Below, piece by piece: positions 52,048 to 63,989 of a stretch of DNA of 64,000 bases. The position numbers were made by a program, and so were the translations under genes. The stretch comes from Nemophila menziesii (lineage: Eukaryota; Streptophyta; Magnoliopsida; Boraginales; Hydrophyllaceae), in assembly GCA_029959085.1 (NCBI GenBank), contig JARWIR010000002.1, positions 58,830,154 to 58,894,153 on the forward strand, in the 5' to 3' direction. The notes under the pieces are model-generated. The model was not told where the DNA came from, did not search any database, and saw only the letters and a program-made list of their open reading frames with translations. Positions within the stretch are counted from its first letter, which is position 1. Every line of letters begins with the position of its first letter.

Positions 52048-52252
52048 CCTTGTGTACAAAAAACATATGAAGCTATTACAAAATCTGAAAAGATTTCTAG
52101 TTGTCCTTACTTCATATATCCTTGGTTACAAAAAACATATGAAGTGATTACAAAAAATTAAAAGATCTCCGTCTGTCCTTACTTCATATATCCTTGGTTA
52201 CAAAAAACATATGAAATTATTACAAAAAACTGAAAAGATATCCAACTATCCT
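52037..52252 (+). repeat. 72 bp tandem repeat, three copies
   Basis: Copies start at 52037, 52109 and 52181 with ACTTCATATATCCTTG. Each holds a small inverted pair TTCATAT/ATATGAA, so each copy can form its own hairpin. Confidence 0.9.
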
Positions 52253-52370
52253 ATTCATCATAATTTTCACCTGTAACCATTAAGAGATTCTTTTTTTAAC
52301 ATCACTCAAAAAATAAACATTTCTGATACAACATTAAAAAGTAACTACCTAAGTTTAAAGTAATACCTAC

Positions 52371-52405
52371 TTCGCAGATTTACCAATTTTTTCCAACTCG
52401 TCAAG
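52371..52405 (-). pseudogene. Captured exon 2 in Helitron
   Basis: A 35 nt exon between the acceptor TTTTTAACAG and donor GCGAA/GTAGGT, reading LDELEKIGKSA in phase with exon 1. The intron between them is about 71 bp, normal for a plant. Confidence 0.45.
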
Positions 52406-52476
52406 CTGTTAAAAACAAACAACAAAAACTATCATCCATGATCCATCACAATACAAAAGAAAAATATAGACCTTAC

Positions 52477-52569
52477 AGACTTGAATGGATTAGGAGAATC
52501 TTCACGTAATTCAAGAATATAAGTAGCTCTCTTCACTTTAATACCCTTAATTCCTTTCAACTCTTCCAT
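52477..52569 (-). pseudogene. Captured exon 1 in Helitron
   Basis: Thirty-one codons from ATG (52569): MEELKGIKGIKVKRATYILE, then LREDSPNPFKS, ending at the donor TCT/GTAAGG. Charged, with normal codon variety, unlike the surrounding AT-rich DNA. It joins exon 2 in phase. The source gene is not recognised. Confidence 0.5.
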
Positions 52570-52721
52570 GTTGATTTCACGTTTAATTAGTGAGGAAAAA
52601 GACGAAAGAAAAAGAATAAAAAATGTACTAATACTCACTTGCTAGTAGAAGTGAGGAACTTGAGATATTCCTGAAAATAAGAGTTCTCCATGCATGAGCT
52701 TTGCTGGAAAAATGATAATGG

Positions 52722-54097
52722 ATTAAGGGTTCAGGTTAAGGTTTAGTTTAAGGTTAAGGTTTAGTTTAAGGTTAAGGTTATTGTTAAGGTTAAAGTTAAG
52801 GTTAATGTTAGTTTACGGTTTAAATATTAAAGTTTTAAGGTAAAGTTTAAGGTTAAATGTTAAGGTTAAGATTAAGTTTAAGGTTTAAAGTTAAAGTTTT
52901 AAGGTAAAGTTTAAGGTTAAGGTCATGGTTAAAGTTAAGGTTAAGGTTTAAGGTTTAAGGCTCAAGGTTAAGGTTAAGTCTTAACGTCAAGGTTAAGGTT
53001 ATTTTTAAGGTTAAGGTTAAAGTTAAGATAAAGGTGAAGTAATGTTTAAGATGTAATGTTTAAGGATAAATGTTTAGGCGTTAAGATTAAATTTAAGGTT
53101 ACAATGAAAATGAAGATTAGGGTTTAAGGTTTAAGGTTTAAGGTGTAAGACTTAAGGTTAAAGTTAAGGTTAAGGTTTAAGATTTAAGGTTTAAGGTTTA
53201 AGGTTCAAGGTCATGGTTAAAGTTAAGGTTAAGGTTTAAGGTTTAAGGCTCAAGGTTCAAGGTCATGGTTAAAGTTAAGGTTAAGGTTTAAGGTTTAAGG
53301 CTCAAGGTTAAGGTTAAGTATTAACGCCAAGGTTAAGTTTATGGTTAAGGTTAAGGTTAAAGTTAAGATAAAGGTGAAGGTAAAGGTTAAAGTTAAGGTT
53401 TTAGGATTAAGTTTTAGGGTTTAAGGGTTAAGGTTAAAGGTTTAAGGGTTAAGTTTAAAGTTAAGGTTAAGGTGAAGATGAAGATTAAGGTTTAAGGTTT
53501 AATGTTTAAAATGTAAGGTTTAAGGATAAATGTTTAGGCGTTAAGATTAAATTTAAGGTTCCAATGAAGATGAAGATTAGGGTTTAAGGTTTAAGGTTTA
53601 AGGTGTAAGATTTAAGGTTAAGGTTAAGGTTTAAGATTTAAGGTTCAAGGTCAAGGTTAAGGTTAAGTTTCAACATCAAGGTTAAGGTTATGCTTAAGGT
53701 TAAGTTTAAAGTTAAGATAAAGGTGAAGGTAAAGGTAAAAGTTAAGGTTTTAGGTTTAAGGTTTATGGTGGTTAAGGTTAAAGGTTTAAGGGTTGAGGGT
53801 TGAGGGTTAAGTTTAAAGTCACAGTTAAGGTGAAGATGAAGATTAAGGTTTAAGGTTTAATGTTTAAGATGTAAGGTTTAAGGATATATGTTTAGGCGTT
53901 AAGATTAAATTAAAGGTTAAGATGAAGATGAAGATTAGGGTTTAAGGTTTTAGGTGTAAGGTTAAAGTTAAGGTTAAGATTAACGTTTAGGTTAAGATTA
54001 AGGTTAAGGTTAAATTTAAGGTCAAGGTTAGGGTTAAGGTTAAAGAAATAATAGTTAAGAAGTTGAGGTCATGATTAATAGGTTGAGGGTTAAGGTT
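52722..54097 (+). repeat. Telomere-like TTAAGG/TTTAAGG minisatellite
   Basis: About 1.4 kb of degenerate GGTTAAGGTTTAAGGTT-type repeats, with variants AGGGTTTAAGG, AAGATAAAGGTGAAGG and AAGATGAAGATTAGGG. Longer blocks recur: TTAACGTCAAGG-type at 52981, 53321 and 53670, and GGATAAATGTTTAGGCG-type at 53064, 53524 and 53882. It is not the canonical plant telomere TTTAGGG array. Confidence 0.9.
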
Positions 54098-54189
54098 CAT
54101 TTTAATCATATTCAACATTTAGTCCCTTAGTCCTAAAAAAATATATTATCAATTCAAGTCATGAATCAATATAGTAAGTAAATTATACA

Positions 54190-54330
54190 GGGAAGGCCCA
54201 TGGCCGGTCCCGAGGGTAGGTTGAAGAGGCGACCGCTTCAGGCCTCCAATTTTTGATGTTTTTAGGGGTCTTCAATTTATAATATTTTTGCATAAAGGGG
54301 TCTCATTTTGTAAATTAGACCCCTAGAGGG
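54190..54330. mobile_element. Fragment resembling a hAT-type transposon end
   Basis: GC-rich stretch GGCCGGTCCCGAGGGTAGG followed by GAGGCGACCGCTTCAGGCCT and an AT-rich tail with repeated AGGGGTCT. It resembles GGCCGGCCCTGAGG-type ends of plant hAT-like elements. No matching second end was found, so only a piece seems present. Confidence 0.35.
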
Positions 54331-54917
54331 AAACATTGCTCAATCTTTTCTATTCAATTTTTTTATTTTTTTAATGACTATCTTTGTATTTTAATTATAA
54401 TTTAAACTAATGCATGTAAAGGAAATATACCATTTACGTTAAAAAGTTTACCAAAAGGTGATAAGGCTTTATTTATCTGTGGTGATTAAGATATTCTACT
54501 AATTAAGTTTTTATGTCACAAAAAAATTAATTGAAAAATTATTATTATTATTATTATAGGAGATAAAAAAGATATCACGGTCCCATTGTCATTATCATAA
54601 TGTTCATGTTTCAAATGAGATTAAAAATAAAGAAAATAAAATAAATAAAAAATTATTTATATATTATAATGTAAAGTGATTTTTTTTAATTTTATATTAT
54701 ATCTAGTTGAACTTTTTTTATAATAAATTTTGAAAAAAATCTTAAATTTTTTAGTACTTTATAAATTTTTATAAAAAGGAATAAATTTTATTTATATGAA
54801 AGTTAATTCGAATTTTTATAATTTTATTTATATGAAGGTTAAAAGGATTATATATATTATTTGATATTTCCATGCGTATATGTATATAATAAATAAAAGA
54901 ATGGGAAAAATAGGAAA

Positions 54918-54977
54918 ATTATGAGATGAATGGGGGGATTATGAGCCAAATGGGGGGATTATGAGACGAACGGGGGA
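54918..54977 (+). repeat. 20 bp tandem repeat near Helitron 5' end, three copies
   Basis: ATTATGAGATGAATGGGGGG, then ATTATGAGCCAAATGGGGGG, then a third copy with ACGAACGGGGGAG. G-rich on the plus strand, about 50 bp inside the Helitron 5' end. Confidence 0.85.
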
Positions 54978-55007
54978 GTTTGAGGATAAATAGGGTAAAT
55001 TAGTTTT

Positions 55008-55028
55008 GGTTCTGCTTTATTATATAGA
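55008..55028 (-). other. Helitron 5' terminus
   Basis: The minus strand reads TCTATATAATAAAGCAGAAC from 55028, directly after the A of the target. Confidence 0.85.
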
Positions 55029-56703
55029 TGTCTTCACATAATTATTTTATAAAATAAAATATGATGAATTTTTTAGATAATATTTGGTATAAATAATACT
55101 TTTTAGTTTAAAATATTTTTTTCTATTTAACTTTTAAGCATTCAACACAAATGTATTATATATTTTTAAAAATCAAAATTACGTTTACATATTAAGAAAA
55201 AAATTGAATAATTATCCAAGTAAAATTTTCTTTGATCTTTACCTCATTCTACAAAGATAAACATATCAAAAATTCACACATGCATTAAAGTATCACAATA
55301 TTGTTAAAATTTGCTCATATCATGCCAAAATTCTATTCTTTTGCCTAAATTTTTATTCAAAAAACTAACAAAAATATATTCATAATTTTTTTAATTAGAT
55401 AAAAAGTATTCCCGACTATATGACTACCATACTCACAAGATATCACAAAAATAACAATCACACTAAAATTTAAATATCTACATGTTGAGAAGAGTCTGCC
55501 TCATCTACTATGATCTAACAAGACATATATTAGCAATGTGGAGGAGGCAACATCTTCTCGACATGGTGGATAATAAATTTATAGTATGAATGTTATTTTT
55601 GTCATGTCTTTTGAAATTGGTAATCATATGATTGATAATATTGTTTGTCTAATTTAAAAATTGAATATCTTCTTAATACTTGGAAGAAAAAATTAAGCAA
55701 AACAATAAGGTTTACGTATAAATAAGAGCAAATTTGAACAATCTTGTTATGTTTAATGCATGTGTGAGATTGTTTGTATAATTATTTTTGTAGAATGAGG
55801 TAAAATTATAGGAAATAATATATCCAACTTCTTTCTCAATATGTAAACGCAATTCTAATCTTAAAAATATATAATACGTCTGTGTTGAATGCTTAAAAGT
55901 TAAATAAAAAAATTATTTGTATATTACAAAATATTATTTACACCAAATATTATTTAAATTATTTAATCTGTTTCCATTTTTACGATTTTATGTATAAAAT
56001 ATACATTCACCTTTCAAATAAAAAAAGTAGATTTTAAAATTTATTATTTTTTTGGTAAAAATATTTAACATATTTTGTGTCTAAAAATATAGATTATATC
56101 TTTAATTCTATCAATCAAAGAATACAACTAAAAAAATAGGTTAAAAATTAAAAGTTTATATCTATACAAGTAGTTAATAAAGCGTACGAAAGGAATTTTA
56201 AGAAAATTAAAATTTTATCCATTAAATATAATCATCCATGTTAAAAAAGGGACTTGACAATAAATAAAAAAGAAATGAGGGAGCTAAGTGTCCCAATATC
56301 AAATAGGGACCTAGATGTCCTTTTCCCGGATTAAAATATGTCTTGTTTTCTTTTGTTTAGGCCGGACCATGGGTTTGGTCCAGCCCAAATATATCATATG
56401 TATTATAAATGTATAGTACATAGTACTCTTACTCCTTCGATATGGTCTTTTGACCCATCGACTTACTTTCCTATTATGTTTTGTCTGGCCTCTCCACACC
56501 TCAAATCTCACACTCTCTGTCTATCTCTCTTATTTCTCAGAAAGTAACTGGGTGTTTAATAGCTTGGTTACTAGGTAAGATTGGCACGGCTAAGCTTATT
56601 ATTGATCAAAATCGCCTTTACATGTATATTTTTTACTCAAAACCTTAATATTTGTCAGTAAATTGTTTCTTAAGTGCTTGGATCAATTGTATTTGTAAAT
56701 ATG

Positions 56704-57258
56704 ATGGGTTCTTACGTGTTTTACTCTTTGATTTTGTTTATTTTCATTTGTTTAAATTGCATAGGTTCGTTAATTCCTTTATAAGTTGTGTGGGTTTGTT
56801 TATTCTTGAGAAATTAAAAAGGATAAATTGTTACGTTTTGGGTAATAATGTGGTTAAAACTCGTGAGTAAAATTATGAGATTAAGGGTATATGAGTTTAT
56901 CACAACTCTCACAATCCCACTCTCTGTTTCATAACCGATGGGGCTTGGTATTGTAATTGGGTTTTTATTGCAATACCATATCATCGTGTATGGAAGTTGG
57001 TGTTTCTAAAAAAAATTATCACCATTTGGTTGCATTCTGAGGCAATTTCAGTTTATGCTGTTATTTTTATTAACGGTATTTTCAATCTATTAATCTTAAA
57101 CAAGTGACTAATTTTCTTAATATAGTTTTTAAATTCTTTTTGTCAGTTTTTTAATTTAATAATCTCTCTTCTTTAATGATGAATTTCTAGGTTATGGTAG
57201 CTCTTGCGGAACTATTATGCGATCAACTGAATAAACAAAAACAAAGAGTATAAGTTAG
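56704..57258 (+). pseudogene. Two-exon small secreted-peptide frame, U8 copy (early stop)
   Basis: Join of 56704-56764 and 57191-57258. Splice sites are intact. Exon 2 reads GYGSSCGTIMRSTE and then TAA at 57232-57234, removing the last eight residues. It may still encode a shorter peptide. Confidence 0.33.
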
Positions 57259-57291
57259 CAGTCATTTAATACAAGGTCCATAGATGATCCT

Positions 57292-57395
57292 CTCACATTT
57301 GTTGATCTCACATTTCTTGACATTTTTTGATCTCACATTTCTTGACATTTTTTGATCTCACAAGTCTTGATATTTTTTGATCTCACATTTCTTGA
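57292..57395 (+). repeat. 25 bp VNTR, U8 (5 copies)
   Basis: Same copy number as U6, in line with the U6/U8 pairing. One copy is altered to CTCACAAGTCTTGAT. Confidence 0.85.
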
Positions 57396-60300
57396 TGAGC
57401 CTGACCCACCCGTAAAGGACACTGAATCCTTTATTTATGTTGTTAATTGTTATTCATAATATTGATGGGCCTGGAATGCTTCTATTGAACATGTCAATGT
57501 AACTATATGTAAGTATTAGTTGGTTAATGACCAAATAGGTAATTTATTACTTACAAGTTAAATTCACCCAAACTATGTTTGCATATCCTTTTCCCATGAT
57601 TAATAAAGTTTACTGTATGAGGACATTTTTGTTAAGTTGTTATCTATTGGTGTATGAATACTTGTAAGGTTTAAATATAGTTACTTGTCCCTAACTATAT
57701 AGAGTCAATGAAGATATTAAATGTGCGACCTATTTTAATCCTAATGATGAAAATAAAATCTGAGGCATTAATGCTAAATGAGTTCTTCTTTTTAGTGTGT
57801 AATTGCAAGACAGGACCTTGATTATGTTCTTAAAATTGAAATTTCAAGCATGAATCGACATCGAGATAGGACATAATCCCTTCATCTTTTCTTTTATTTC
57901 GGACAACAAGGAAGTAATATGATATATTTCGAAATCGATATGTTAGATCAGCGATGTCCACTTGTATCATCCAAAAAACTTCCACAAAATCCGTGCAATT
58001 AACATTGACTAGATACCCCATAAACATCTTATGTCACTACACACCCAACCTTTGTATGCTTTTTTAATATTTTATATACAAATCAGACCCAATACAGAGG
58101 ATACCTTACACCATAAAAACTCAGTATTACACCATAAGAGAAGGGTGTGAAGCCCACCCCTTGTCTATACGAAAGTATTATCACAAGCAAAATGTTGTAC
58201 CATAAAATTACATCCACTAAGAATCCGAGCACATCTGAGGCCCAAAAAATCGCACAACCTGTATTCCTTCTCCCTTTGATACCCTTTACCACCCAAGAAC
58301 TCCATAATAAACAAAGTAAAAAAAACTAGAGTTATTTTCATAGTAACATAAAAAAACAAAATAAAAACTGTAATTAAGTCAATTGCAACAATGAAAATAA
58401 GATTTTTAGCAAAAATAAACTTTATGAAGACATACCCCAACAAGATAATGCTGAAATTTAACTTAATAAAAAAGAAAGAAAGGAGGAAAGAAGAAGAGTT
58501 AAGAAACATTCTATTATCCATTAACTATACAAACTCAAATGTACTTGACCTTAAAATCCACAATTAGAAGAAACTCTAGTTGCTTTACCAAGTTCATGAA
58601 TTATTACAATTCTAATTAACATATTAAAATTAAGAAAACTTCTTTCATCCAATATTTGATGATCCTACACCAATTATATTCATACACATACCCCATGTTT
58701 TAAACTTACAAAAGTTAATTTATTAATTTAATGACATGTGTTTTGTTATAAAAATCAGTGGCTACGATATAAATATTTGACCATCCATTATTGGATGGAA
58801 GTCTTTCTTACAAAGATATATTAAAATATAAAATAAAATCTCCATTACAGAAGGAAATTGGTTATTTCAGTCATGATTTCTAGCTTCATTTAGAACTTGA
58901 TTTTGTTTTGATTCTTTTAAACCTATAAACATCAAAGTTGTGGACGATTGTGCAGATTGTAAGTTTAACATTTTGCCATGTTTTGCTCTATTTTGCGTCA
59001 TAGCATAATTACAAAACGAAGAGGAATTTCTAAGAATCAATTAATTTTGAACACAATATATTAACAAGAAAAATATGACATTTTCCAATCACATTATCAT
59101 TAACATGAGAATTATCCTGAAAATACACCCCTATATTCCTTAAGACATCAATTACATATATTGGAACAAAAAGAAAAATCAACTACATATCTGCCCCTCG
59201 GCAACTGGTGAAACCATTTTTAACTAACACAGGCTTATTTGCATCTTTTGGAAACATAGTGAACTCTTGAATAAAAAATGGGGTGTGTATGCTAAAAAGG
59301 AGTTTCTCCAGGTAGGAGGAAACTTAAAAAGAAAGATACAAGAAAACGATTCCACCACGAGCATGTGATATTTGTCTTTCCAATTATATTTATTTCTCTT
59401 TCTTTTGCTAAAACAGATAAAAAGCTAAGTTGCTAAATTGATGCAATTACTAGTGTATCAAATGATTATATGGCTTTTAATCGAATGAATAGCGTCCATT
59501 TTTTCACAAATGGGTATATATTGCGACATTTAAGGACACGAGACTGCTAACTAATTAATATGAAAAATTACACAACCTTTTATAAATTTATTATTTAAAC
59601 ATTCAAGACAAGTAATTTGTTTCTTTATAATTGAATAGCATGCATCTTGTAGCATAAGTGAATTAAAAGTTTTCAGTGTAATAAGGATTACATACATTAG
59701 AAAATCCAAGCTAATCTCACAAAGGTTCTGTTTCATTTTTGGTTTCAGAACCTATAAGAGTTTGTGTAATTCAGACATTTAATATATATATCAATGGAAT
59801 AATTTGTATATGTTACAACTGAAATATGAAATGACATGATCAACAACGTTATATATGTATAATTAGTCTCGTTCACTATACTATTTCAATTTCTACAACC
59901 CAAAAATACAGATAAGAAAGAGACACAGGAGACACAAGAAGTCTTTAGTACTTTCCATTTAGAATCATCTACTTGTGGACAAGTAAATATTTCACTCAAG
60001 TGTAACGATACTTTGAGAAGAAACAATACTAAGTATGTGAGCATTCATACAATGCTCAAATATGTTGAACAAAACTATTCGAAATCAGAGTAAAGATCTT
60101 GATTTATCTTCTGGGTTGAAGGAACTATGCGAAAGATTTGTAAGATTACAGTTACCTTCAAGTTCCACTAGTAGTACAGGGTAAATCCAAAGAAAATATT
60201 TTTAAGTGTTGCGGGCCCATCTGTAGTTAAAGATGATATAACTAACGGTAATGAAAAAATTCGTATATCTATAGTAAATGAAACAGGTATTGAAGATGAA

Positions 60301-61430
60301 CTTCCGAGATTTATTTAGATGAAATAAAGTAACCCAAACATACAATTTAGGAATCCTTCTCTTTGAATTGACTCTATCCAGAATTTCCACCTGTCCAAAC
60401 AACACAGATAGTTCATATACCTTTGCCTAGCATCAACTAAATAAAATCAATATTAAATTTATACATAAAACTATACATTAACCACCACCGCTCTAAATCA
60501 ATTAACTCGACAGTAACATAAATAAAAGTAATAGTAACAAGTAACATTTATCAAGTAAATCTTACCATAAAAAATATGAAACCTCCCTGAAATGGCATGG
60601 TCAACGATCTTATTCGATTTGTTTATATCTTCTGTAATATTTTTCTTGACATGGCCCGACCCGTATGAAAAACAAGGGATTAATCCCAATTTCATGACGA
60701 TTATCAATAAATAACACATAAATTTTACAATTCACTTATTCATGGCTTATTTTCATATCTGCACAATAATAACACATGTTTCAAGTTAAGATGGATATAC
60801 AGATGTATAGAGAAAAAGGTGTTTTGGGAGGTAAATGTACCAACATTTGGCTACTGATGGGATGGCCAAACTTCTTTTGGATAGGAACTATTACTATTGA
60901 CATTTCAATAGAGTTTTATTTTTGGGTGCCCCTATGGCTCAGATTTATTTAGGCAAATCAACCACATACACTTTCTTCATTAGTTTTCTGTCAAACAATT
61001 TCATTATCAAAAGTAACACATCCTCACTATCTCTTACGTTTGTTTTCATTTAGGGTAGCGTGAAGATTCAATTTTTAGTTATTACAAATTAATAATCGAG
61101 AATTATAAAAGAAGAAATGAATCGAAAGATTACCTGATTTGAAAGCCACTGATTGAAGGAAGGATCGATTTTGGAGAAGATCGTTTATCTTTATGCTGTC
61201 CAATGAACCTTTACCCTTCTTTACTTTTTACTTTCTACCAATTGACCAGAGGAATAAGGGAACCAAAGATAGATAACGGTGTTTTATAGATAAACTGTTG
61301 ATTGTAAAAAAATAAATACACACCAGTTTACATGGGCCGTCAGTATGCTAACGTATTTAATTTTTTATTAAAACTCAAACCCGCGCCCTAAAAACTCCCC
61401 GCCCACCTTTTGACCCAATAGGATTCAAAA

Positions 61431-63060
61431 GTGAAGGACACCCAAGTCCCTAAATTTTTTATATTTGAACACTTAGGTCCCTTAGTTCATATTTATCTTT
61501 TTCCAAGTCCCTTTTTTAACTTATACGGTTATATTTAATGGTCAAAACTTTGACTTTTTAAAATTCCTACATTTCAAATTATAAACTATTTTAATTGTAT
61601 TATTTAATTAAGAGAATTAAGAAATATAATTTATTTTTTGAGACGTATTTTTGAAAATGTTTTTTAATCAAAAATAATATAATAAATTTTAATATTATTT
61701 TTTTAATTTTTTTTATTTTATTTGTAAAGTGAATGTTTTCACATAATTATTTTATAAAATAAAATATGATGAATTTTTTAGATAATATTTTGTATAAATA
61801 ATACTTTTTAGTTTAAAATATTTTTTTCTATTTAACTTTTAAGCATTCAACACAAATGTATTATATATTTTTAAGAATCAAAATTACGTTTACATATTAA
61901 GAAAAAAGTTGAATAATTATCCAAATAAAATTTTCTTTGATCTTTTCCTCATTCTACAAAGATAAACATATCAAAAATTCACACATGCATTAAAGTATCA
62001 CAATATTGTTAAAATTTGCTCATATCATGCCAAAATTCTATTCTTTTGCCTAAATTTTTATTCAAAAAACTAACAAAAATATATTCATTATTTTTTTAAT
62101 TAGATAAAAAGTATTCCCGACTATATGATTACCATACTCACAAGATATCACAAAAATAACAATCACACTAAAATTTAAATATCTACATATTGAGAAGAGT
62201 CTGCCTCATCTACTATGATCTAACAGGACATATATTAGCAATGTTGAGGAGGCAACATTTTCTCGACATGGTGGATAATAAATTTATAGTATGAATGTTA
62301 TTTTTGTCATGTCTTTTGAAATTGGTAATCATATGATTGATAATATTGTTTGTCTAATTTAAAAATTGAATATCTTCTTAAAACTTTTGGAAGAAAAAAT
62401 TAAGCAAAACAATAAGGTTTACGTATAAATAAGAGCAAATTTGAACAATCTTGTTATGTTTAATGCGTGTAAGAGATTGTTTGTATAATTATCTTTGTAG
62501 AATGAGGTAAAATTATAGGAAATAATATATCCAACTTCTTTCTCAATATGTAAACGCAATTCTGATCTTAAAAATATATAATACGTCTGTGTTGAATGCT
62601 TAAAAGTTAAATAAAAAAATTATTTGTATATTACAAAATATTATTTGTATATTACAAAATATTATTTACACCAAATATTATTTAAATTATTTAATCTTTT
62701 TCCATTTTACGATTTTATGAATAAAATATACATTCACCTTTCAAGTAAAAAAAGTAGATTTTAAAATTTATTATTTTTTTTGGTAAAAATATTTAACATA
62801 TTTTGTGTCTAAAAATATAAATTATATTTCTTAATTCTATAAATCAAAGAATACAACTAAAAAAATAGGTTAAAAATTACAAGTTGATATCTATACAAGT
62901 AGTTAATAAAGCGTACGAAAGGAATTTTAAGAAAATTAAAATTTTATCCATTAAATATAATAATCCATGTTAAAAAAGGGACTTGACAATAAATAAAAAA
63001 GAAATGAGGGAGCTAAGTGTCCCAATATTAAAAACATAGGGACCTAGATGTCCTTTTCCC
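61431..63060. mobile_element. Foldback element, U9 copy
   Basis: Perfect GGATTCAAAA on both sides (61421-61430 and 63061-63070). Length 1,630 bp, with the U7-type 21 bp duplication at 62619-62660. Confidence 0.82.
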
Positions 63061-63434
63061 GGATTCAAAAATGTCTTGTTTTCTTTTGTTTAGGCCGGAC
63101 CATGGATTTGGTTCAGCCCAAATATATCATATGTATTATAAATGTAAAGTACATAGTACTCTTACTCCTTCGATATGGTCTTTTGAGCCATCGACTTACT
63201 TTCCTTTTATGTTTTGTCTGGCCTCTCCACACCTCAAATCTCACTCTCTGACTATCTCTCTTATTTCTTAGAAAGTAACCGGGTGTTTAATAGCTTGGTT
63301 ACTGGGTAAGATTGGCACGGCTAAGCTTATTATTGATCAAAATCGCCTTTACATGTATATTTTTTACTCAAAACCTTAATATTTGTCATTACATTGTTTC
63401 TTAAGTGCTTGGATCAATTGTATTTGTAAATATG

Positions 63435-63989
63435 ATGGGTTCTTACGTGTTTTACTCTTTGATTTTGTTTATTTTCATTTGTTTAAATTGCATAGGTTCG
63501 TTAATTCCTTTATAAGTTGTGTGGGTTTGTTTATTCTTGAGAAATTAAAAAGGATAAATTATTACGTTTTGGGTAATAATGTGGTTAAAACCCGTGAGTA
63601 AAATTATGAGATTAAGGGTATATGAGTTTATCACAACTCTCACAATCCCACTCTCTGTTTCATAACCGATGGGGCTTGGTATTGTAATTGGGTTTTTATT
63701 GCAATACCATATCATCGTGTATGGAAGTTGGTGCTTCTAAAAAAAATTATCACCATTTGGTTGCATTCTAAGGCAATTTCAGTTTATGCTGTTATTTTTA
63801 TTAATGGTATTTTCAATCTATTAATCTTAAACAAGTGACCAATTTTCCTAATATAGTTTTTAAATTCTTTTTGTCAGTTTTTTAATTTAATAATCTCTCT
63901 TCTTTAATGATGAATTTCTAGGTTATGATAGCTCTTGCGGAACTATTATGCGATCAACTGAAAAAACAAAAGTAAAGAGTATAAGTTAG
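63435..63989 (+). CDS. Candidate two-exon small secreted peptide, U9 copy
   Basis: Join of 63435-63495 and 63922-63989. Exon 2 ends STEKTKVKSIS. As in U7, the substitution would be a stop in the other frame but is missense here. Confidence 0.37.

Larger units (their letters stand above)
50734..55028 (-). mobile_element. Non-autonomous Helitron, 4,295 bp
   Basis: Compared with other units, the foldback sequence GTGAATGTCTTC is interrupted exactly between A and T. On the minus strand the insert begins TCTATATAATAAAGC (55028) and ends GGGTAATACCTAG (50734), followed by T. It therefore has the Helitron hallmarks: a 5' TC end, a 3' CTAG end with a hairpin just before it, A/T target, and no target duplication. 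No Rep or helicase coding is visible, so it would depend on a partner. The cargo is described in separate entries. AT-rich stretches at 50761-51335 and 54331-54917 show no recognisable content. Confidence 0.93.
50429..56327. mobile_element. Foldback element, U8 copy, split by the Helitron
   Basis: The left arm is interrupted at 50733/55029 by the Helitron. Without it the element is 1,604 bp. The target duplication reads GGATTTAAAA on the left and GGATTAAAAT on the right, as in U6. Confidence 0.82.
47168..58188. repeat. Macrosatellite unit U8, interrupted by a Helitron
   Basis: Eighth unit. It spans 11,021 bp; subtracting the 4,295 bp Helitron leaves 6,726 bp, a normal unit. From the minus-side promoter onward it carries the U6 variant set. 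Its first part is mixed, for example CAGTAGG as in early units but AACATGAG as in late units, which suggests exchange between copies. Confidence 0.95.

Noticed and set aside
52722..54097. A true telomere or telomere-fusion site
   Set aside because: The dominant motif is TTAAGG/TTTAAGG with many variants, not a uniform TTTAGGG array, and it lies wholly inside a Helitron with intact ends.
54541..54560. ATT microsatellite in the Helitron
   Set aside because: Only about six repeats, ordinary for this base composition.
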